Origin: Artemia franciscana
Lineage: Eukaryota; Arthropoda; Branchiopoda; Anostraca; Artemiidae
Direction: 5' to 3'
Assembly (NCBI RefSeq): GCF_032884065.1
Contig: NC_088868.1
Location: 2,661,043-2,725,042 of the forward strand
Length of the DNA stretch: 64,000 nucleotides
Shown: positions 58,083 to 64,000 of the stretch, in pieces
How the letters are laid out: each line of letters opens with the position of its first letter
Position numbering within the stretch: position 1 is the stretch's first letter
The notes under the pieces: model-generated
Told to the model about the DNA's origin: nothing
What the model saw: the letters and a program-made list of their open reading frames with translations, nothing else
Database searches by the model: none
Program-made: the position numbers and the translations under genes

Positions 58083-58990
58083 CTAACGGGAAAATAAACG
58101 AACTAAGAGGTGGAAGGGGCCCGAAGAAAAAATATAATCCTTTTCTAATTTCGAGCCTAACTTCCGCAAAGAAGTAATAATGTCAGAAGCCCCGAAATAC
58201 CGAATTATTTTCTTTTTCCTATAAGACCGGGGTAAATGAAACAGAAACTTACAATAGCGGAAATATAATATACACAATTCAGCCAGATCTTGTCTTTTTT
58301 TCAGGATAGGTGAAATACCATATAGGAAAAGTATTGAGTGGTCGCCAAAACTAGTGTATAGCAATCGAAAAGCAAGCGCTTTTAGATAATAATGACCACG
58401 ATTAGCTACTATTCTACTATAACCCGCTTTAAGTTTTTTTTAATATGCCGTACAATATTGATCCTAAAAGCTAGTAGATTCCAATAAATATGAATGCTTG
58501 ACCGCCGCAAATCAGAGACACAATGGATGGAGAAGTTAGAACGCGGATTTCAAATGGGCATAGACTTTGCATTAAAGACTAGGTACTCACACTTATCAAT
58601 ATTCAATGACAGACTAACAGTTTTGAAATGTTTTGAAATAGATGATACGGAATTCGAGAGGCTAGATCTAGAACGGCTAGATCTAGAAGTATATCATCCG
58701 CATATGCAATACAAGAGACATTTACCAAATTACAAAAAAGAAAGGGCAAAATTTTGTATAACACACTGCGGATACAAATACTGAAAAGATACGGTGAAAG
58801 AACACCACCTTGACGCACTTCCGAGCGGGTTGGAATGTTCCCATAACAATTAGAGTGAAACTTAACCGAATGTGGGAATTACTATACCAAAACTTAAGAA
58901 CCTGAACGACAAAACGTTGACTCCTGAACTGACAAGGGAAAACATAACTTGAGAATGATAAATACTGTCAAAAGCTTTAGACAGGTTCAG
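58083..58990 (-). pseudogene. Decayed non-LTR reverse transcriptase fragment
   Basis: Minus-strand pieces: LNLSKAFDSIYHSQV (RT motif A, near 58975), VRQGGVLSPYLFSICIRSVL (from about 58820; motif B), CIAYADDILLD (YADD at about 58707-58690; motif C), then a distal segment (58364-58083) with TSFGDHSILFLYGISPILKK and KIIRYFGASDIITSLRKLGS. Motifs are in the right order and spacing, but frame changes and stops intervene. No endonuclease is left. The clade is uncertain and it differs from the I-group element. Confidence 0.75.
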
Positions 58991-59158
58991 GGTACAAAAA
59001 TGGACCTAGCGATTTTACTGTGTATTAGCTTTCTACTTTTTTCAAATGTTACCGCTAAATATCTGTAAAATTAGCAGACACGAATTTCCTTGAATTTTCT
59101 TTCGAATCCGATTTGCACTGAATCTCTCTTCCACTTCCAGTTGCATGCCGACTCTGTA

Positions 59159-60695
59159 TCAAACAGTTCGTGGTAACGAACTGTAGTAAGGAGCGACCCG
59201 GCTAAGTAGTAAACAAAACTCTAAAAAACGGAGTTTTGATGCTAAAAGATACATCAAAATAATCGGCTTTTAATGCTGATTTTAAATATATAAGTTTCAT
59301 CAAATTTAGTCTTTGTCATCAAATTTTATGAGCCTGAGAAAATTTGCCTTAATTCGTTTAATAGGGGGAAACACCCTCAAAAAGTCGCATAATCTTAACG
59401 AAAATCACACCATCGCATTCAGCGTATCAGAGAACCCTGTAGCGAAAATTTCAAGCTCCTATCTACAAAAATGTGGAATTTCATATTTTTGCCCAAAAGA
59501 CACATCACGGGTGCGTGTTTATTTTTTTATTTATTTTTTTTCCCCAGGGGTCATCGTATCAACCAAGTGGTCCTAGAATGTCGATAGATGGCTCATTCTA
59601 ACGTAATTGAAAAGTTCTATTGCCCTTTTTAAGTGACCAAAAAAATTGGAGGGCACCTAGGCCCTCTCCCACGCTTATTTTTATCCCAAAGTCAAAATAT
59701 CAAAATTTTGAGAGAGCCATTTTGTTCAACATAATCAGAAAAGATAAAAACTATGTCTTCCTGGGCGACGTACTCCCCCCACAATCTCCTGGGAGGGGCT
59801 GCAAGTTCAAAACTTTGACCAGTTTTTACATACAGTAGTGGTTATTGGAAAGTGTATAGACATTTTCATGGGGATATTTTCGGTTGGGGGGCTGATGTGT
59901 GGGAGTTACGCGGAAGGATCTTTCCTTGGAAGTATTTTTCATGGGGAAAGAGAAATTCTATGAAGGGGGTGCAGGATTTTCCTGTATTATTTAAAAAAAC
60001 AAACAATGACCAAATAAAAAGGAAAAAAGTTTTTTCAACTGAAAGTAAGGATCAGCGTCAAAAACTAATAGATTAAAACTCAAAATGAACAGAAATTATT
60101 ACGTTTATGAGGGGATTATTTCCTCCTAAATACCTCGGTCTTTACGCACAAGTATTATTAATAATTTCAACTATTTAATCTACGGTCTTTGTGATTCTGG
60201 GGTGATTCTTAAGGATTTGAGACAAAATTTCAGATTTAATGTAAAGAGCGAGGTATAAAGGGGGAGGGGACAAACACTTTCATATGAGTAATGAAAATAA
60301 GTTCGTGACGTAAATTAATTCGTAAGGTACGGTTATATATCGTTTCTAATATAGATGGAGGCAGGGGAGCATTTTTTTTTTTGGAGGACAGCAGCAATCT
60401 TACTTGCAAAAATAAATTATTTTTTTGGAGCATAAACTATTTTGGAGCATAGAGAAGAAATTCTGGAAGCTCCATTCAATTACACCAACAACAATAAATT
60501 ATTTGGTTCACCTATGTTATTTTACTGTGAATTAGTTTCCATCCTTTTAGATAATTGTCCTGCTGATTAGCATTTGGAGACTAGTGTTTTATGTAAATAT
60601 TCTTTGTATAAGTGCTCTTGTTTTGTTCAAAACTCAGTGTTACAAAACCATCAGTGTGTAACCCACAAAACATCTGTGTTTAGTTACATTTTGGT
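59159..60695 (+). mobile_element. Family A repeat, copy 6
   Basis: Starts TCAAACAGTTCGTGGTAACG and runs through the full body. It reaches a degraded distal hairpin (ACCTCGGTCTTTACGCACAA near 60133 against AATGTAAAGAGCGAGGTAT near 60240), then about 350 bp (60330-60695) that match 38997-39330 inversely. That last part is therefore mobile with, or nested in, the family. Non-coding. Confidence 0.8.
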
Positions 60696-60699
60696 GAGC

Positions 60700-61656
60700 C
60701 AATCCTTAACTACAGAGGGAAATCTTTGACCGGTAAGCAAGAGTTTACATATTTAAATTTGTGGCCTTAGTTTAAGATTTCCTGATTAGGCTGTCTCTAA
60801 GTCAGTCTAGCAACAGGTGTGATTAGGCCTAGGCAGAGACGTCATTTGAAGGGGGGTTGCCACCCCACAATAATTTTTAGAAACATTTATTAAATATCCC
60901 CTGCACCTCAGCTATCTACAAATGGACCCCTCCCCCCTCAAATAAAAATGCTTGGGATTTGACCCTTGGCCTAGGCTCTTAAATTAGAAAAACAAATTAA
61001 ACTGGGAATCAAAGGTTAGGCCTTTTTTTCGTTTCAATCTGATGTGTTACTTTAACCCAACTAACAAGGTGTAAGCTAGGCTATTGTTGAAAGAGATAAA
61101 GCTAGCCTACTTAGTAAATAATAGGCTATGTTGCTGTTGAACTAGAAGCCCAAATATTAAACAGCCCAAGCACTATGATAACCAAGAAATAGGGTAAACA
61201 CAGAGACATTTACATCACTGAACTATAATTAGCATTAGTAAACATATCTCCCAGTGTTTTTATTTTTTTATTGTGTAGAACATTATAATAAATTTACTTG
61301 GAATTAATTTTACAAAATGCGCCTATAATTTAATTCTCAGTCTTTATTTAGGTCTATCCTTAAAAATATTACATTCATTCATTTTTTTAGGTAGGCTAGG
61401 CTATAGGAAACAGCTAAAACATTGGTTTAAGACTTAGATATTGTAGGTACATTTTGTAAAATTTGTATAATCCACTGCTGTTACTTGATAATGCTCCCAC
61501 TCAGTCAACCGTTTATCGCCTAAATCCTTGAAAAATTGCCATGCCTATTTTTATTTATATAATTTTTCAATATTTAAATCTCTACTCTTAACAAAATTTG
61601 CTTTATTTTAATTGTAATTCAGCAGTATTTCTAAATATTATTTTTAGCTCACCAAC
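60700..61656. other. No recognised feature
   Basis: AT-rich; nothing coding recognised. Confidence 0.5.
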
Positions 61657-62317
61657 TGCATCAGGTAAAATTAGAGCAAACAGTATTAGTGGCTTTCATA
61701 TAAAGTGAATATACCACTCAATGCCTTTTTTAATGTTCTTTACAAATATAATAAATGCTTCTACTGGAAATTCAGATTTAAGCACTTTTTGAACTTATAA
61801 AAATAACCTAAATATGGGGTCATTACAAATATGTAATAGTTTAGAAACAAATTTGGGCTATATATTTGCACATCAGGAGGCATGGTGGTAAAGCATAGCA
61901 TATATTAAATATGCAAACTAACCATTGCTGAGTTTTTTTTTCAAAGATCTGTAAATAGGTGTACATTCCCTAAATCTATTTAAAGAGAAATCACCAGTGT
62001 AACAGCACAAACACATAAAAAAACAAAAAAAAACAAGCAATGGTTAGTTTACATATTTAATATATGCTATGTTTTACCCCCACCCCTCCTGTTATGCAAA
62101 TATATAGCCCAAATTTGTTTCTAAACTATTGCAGATTTGTAAAGACCCCATATTTAGGTCATTTTTAAGAGGTCAAAAAGTGCTTAAATCTGAATTTCCA
62201 GTAGAAACAATTATTATATTTGTATTGTAAGAGCATTAAAAAAGGCATCAAGTGGTAGGCTATATTCACTTTATAGGAAAGCCACTAATACTATTTGCTC
62301 CAATCTTACCCTGCATC
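61657..62317. mobile_element. Inverted-repeat (MITE/foldback-like) element, about 660 bp
   Basis: Two arms of about 275 bp (61657-61931 and 62037-62317) are inverted copies at roughly 88% identity. Shared stretches include TAGTGGCTTTC, AAATTCAGATTTAAGCACTT and TAGTTTAGAAACAAATTTGG. They enclose about 105 bp of AT-rich loop. Part of the arm (AAAAAAGGCATCAAGTGGTA) is a dispersed repeat also seen at 21290, 25176 and 25326. No open frame and no clear target duplication. Confidence 0.85.
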
Positions 62318-62527
62318 AAAGTACTTGAATAAACCAAGTTAAGCTTAATGCTGTATGTTTGTATTTAAATTTCTTGTTACTTGACTTTCATTTGCTGTAG
62401 GAGCAAATGGCATTAGCCTAGGACTGGGTACTGATAAGGACATGTGTTGAAAACACAATTTTTACTACATAGTATGTAGAAACATTGAAATTTACACATT
62501 TTGAAGGAACTTCTACTATGTACAACC

Positions 62528-62667
<140 letters not shown>

Positions 62668-64000
62668 GGCTAACCAATTTTATATATTGTCATTTTTTCC
62701 ATTACTTATTCTATTTGTGAGTGCACAATTCCAGCAAGAATGACACATGGAATATACTTTGGGATAAAGCACATTAGGGGTTTGGGGGTAAGTGTTTTGT
62801 CCATATTATTAAGTTGTTTTTTTTTAATAGCATGTCTCCTTTTCTATAGTCCCAATTCTTGGCTAATACCAAAGCAATTTTTAATGAAAACTAGGCACAT
62901 AGATAAATGTAGAACAATAGTGACATTTTTATTAATTAACCAAAGGTTAATATCCACCCATTAGGGAGGGAAATGGGCAAATTTGGAGATGTTAAGCTTT
63001 TTCTTGATAACACTTGAATGTGAAATTATACATATTTAATCTCTTATTATTGTCTCATTTTGTCCAAAATGAGAATATTGGTGCAATATGACTATTGTAA
63101 TTTTATCAGCACAAGCCTATTATAAATACTCAAGCCTACAATTATTCATAACATAGGATGGTTTTGGCAATTCTTAGATAGACTACAAAGTGTTTGTCAT
63201 TTATTGGGTAATGCTTGTAGATATGCATGGATGATATCTGCTGTAGGGCAACAATAGCAAAATTGGTTTTTTGGCTATATGAAAACTGTAGTATTTGATA
63301 GGATTCGAAGTGTACATTATAGGATAAATTTCTTGAATTTCATAAACTATTTTACTTTAAAATTATAATGCCATTTTTGGTCTAGCTTAACCGGGACATT
63401 TTTGTTTTATACAGGCTTGAATGTTTATATTTTTATGGGGGGGGGGGCAGGATCATTCTTCATTTTCCTTAAGAGAGGCCATACTCATAACTCATTTTAT
63501 TGCAAATTTTCCAGTAATAGTTTTTAATTGTCTCTTTATATTCAAGTTTTTTGTTGTATACAACTTTAATTCTTAAAGTTGTTGGTGATTAGTGTATGGG
63601 TGATGTTTATTGTAAATTATTTATTTTTTTAAAGTTTTTCTAGGTTGCTCTTCTTGTTGAAGTTTACAACGATTTTGAAGTCCACAAAACCTGTAGTTGA
63701 TTGAGCTAACCAGTGTTGTTTTTGAAAGGTGACAATATGCTTACAATACTTTCTAACTTTTATTTTTATGTATTTGTTCTTAGCATGAACTCATGTAATC
63801 CAGTGGTATAGTTATAAATGAAGTATTCCATGAATACTAATTTCTTGACATTACTATTTGGATGATAATTGAATATCAGATAATTTCATATAATCAAAAT
63901 AAGTTATTTGCAGCACAACTATCCATTCTATTCTAAAGTTTCTTTGAATGATAACGGGAATTCTATTTCTCCAGTAATTAAAATGTTGCTGCCATACACT
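62668..64000. other. No recognised feature
   Basis: AT-rich with a G-run (63438-63447). A 74-codon hydrophobic frame (62740-62964) shows no domain or splice support. Confidence 0.5.

Overview
This is AT-rich eukaryotic DNA. Coding sequence is split by kilobase-scale introns with GT/AG borders, there are long (TA)n microsatellites, one run of exactly 100 N, and a dense load of retrotransposons and inverted-repeat elements. The host genes and repeat content suggest an arthropod. The texture of the commonest dispersed repeat (family A below) reminds me of brine shrimp (Artemia) sequence, but that is an impression and not something shown here.

Host genes. (1) On the + strand, four exons (43344-43570, 45273-45489, 51591-51814, 53761-53975) join in phase. 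They encode the front part of a TGF-beta/BMP type I receptor serine/threonine kinase: ten-cysteine ligand-binding domain, one membrane segment, GS box, and the glycine-rich loop and ATP-binding lysine of the kinase. The kinase start looks most like the ALK1/ALK2/Saxophone branch. The rest of the kinase lies in or beyond the N gap. A short signal-peptide-like exon (49233-49287) sits unexpectedly inside the third intron. (2) On the - strand, two phase-compatible exons (9681-10038 and 1097-1436) belong to a gene I do not recognise; an intron of about 8.2 kb full of repeats separates them.

Mobile DNA. One I-group non-LTR retrotransposon keeps an intact 1232-codon ORF2 (16709-20407, -): endonuclease, reverse transcriptase, RNase H and a C-terminal Cys/His motif. 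Decayed non-LTR remnants lie at 12089-15720 (split by an insertion), 22440-23290, 28305-28900, 33380-34250, 34610-35793, 44085-44520, 54840-56960 and 58083-58990, with a possible Penelope-like tail at 31990-32600. Non-coding repeat family A occurs at six loci (12995, 36099, 38539, 47570, 57029, 59159). One end carries a 20-nt palindrome; in several copies the other end is a large hairpin whose two arms resemble each other more than they resemble other copies. Three further inverted-repeat elements lie at 20449-21077, 36744-37726 (9-bp target duplication) and 61657-62317.

Layout: 0-10 kb unknown gene and tandem repeats; 10-16 kb CR1-like relic split by family A; 16.5-21 kb the intact retrotransposon and an abutting inverted-repeat element; 21-36 kb intergenic or intronic relics; 36-42 kb nested family A and foldback elements; 43-54 kb receptor gene, with introns holding a retroelement relic, a 146-bp satellite and a family A copy; 54-64 kb probably the next receptor intron or intergenic DNA with more relics. 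No bacterial-type operon, CRISPR array or phage feature is present.
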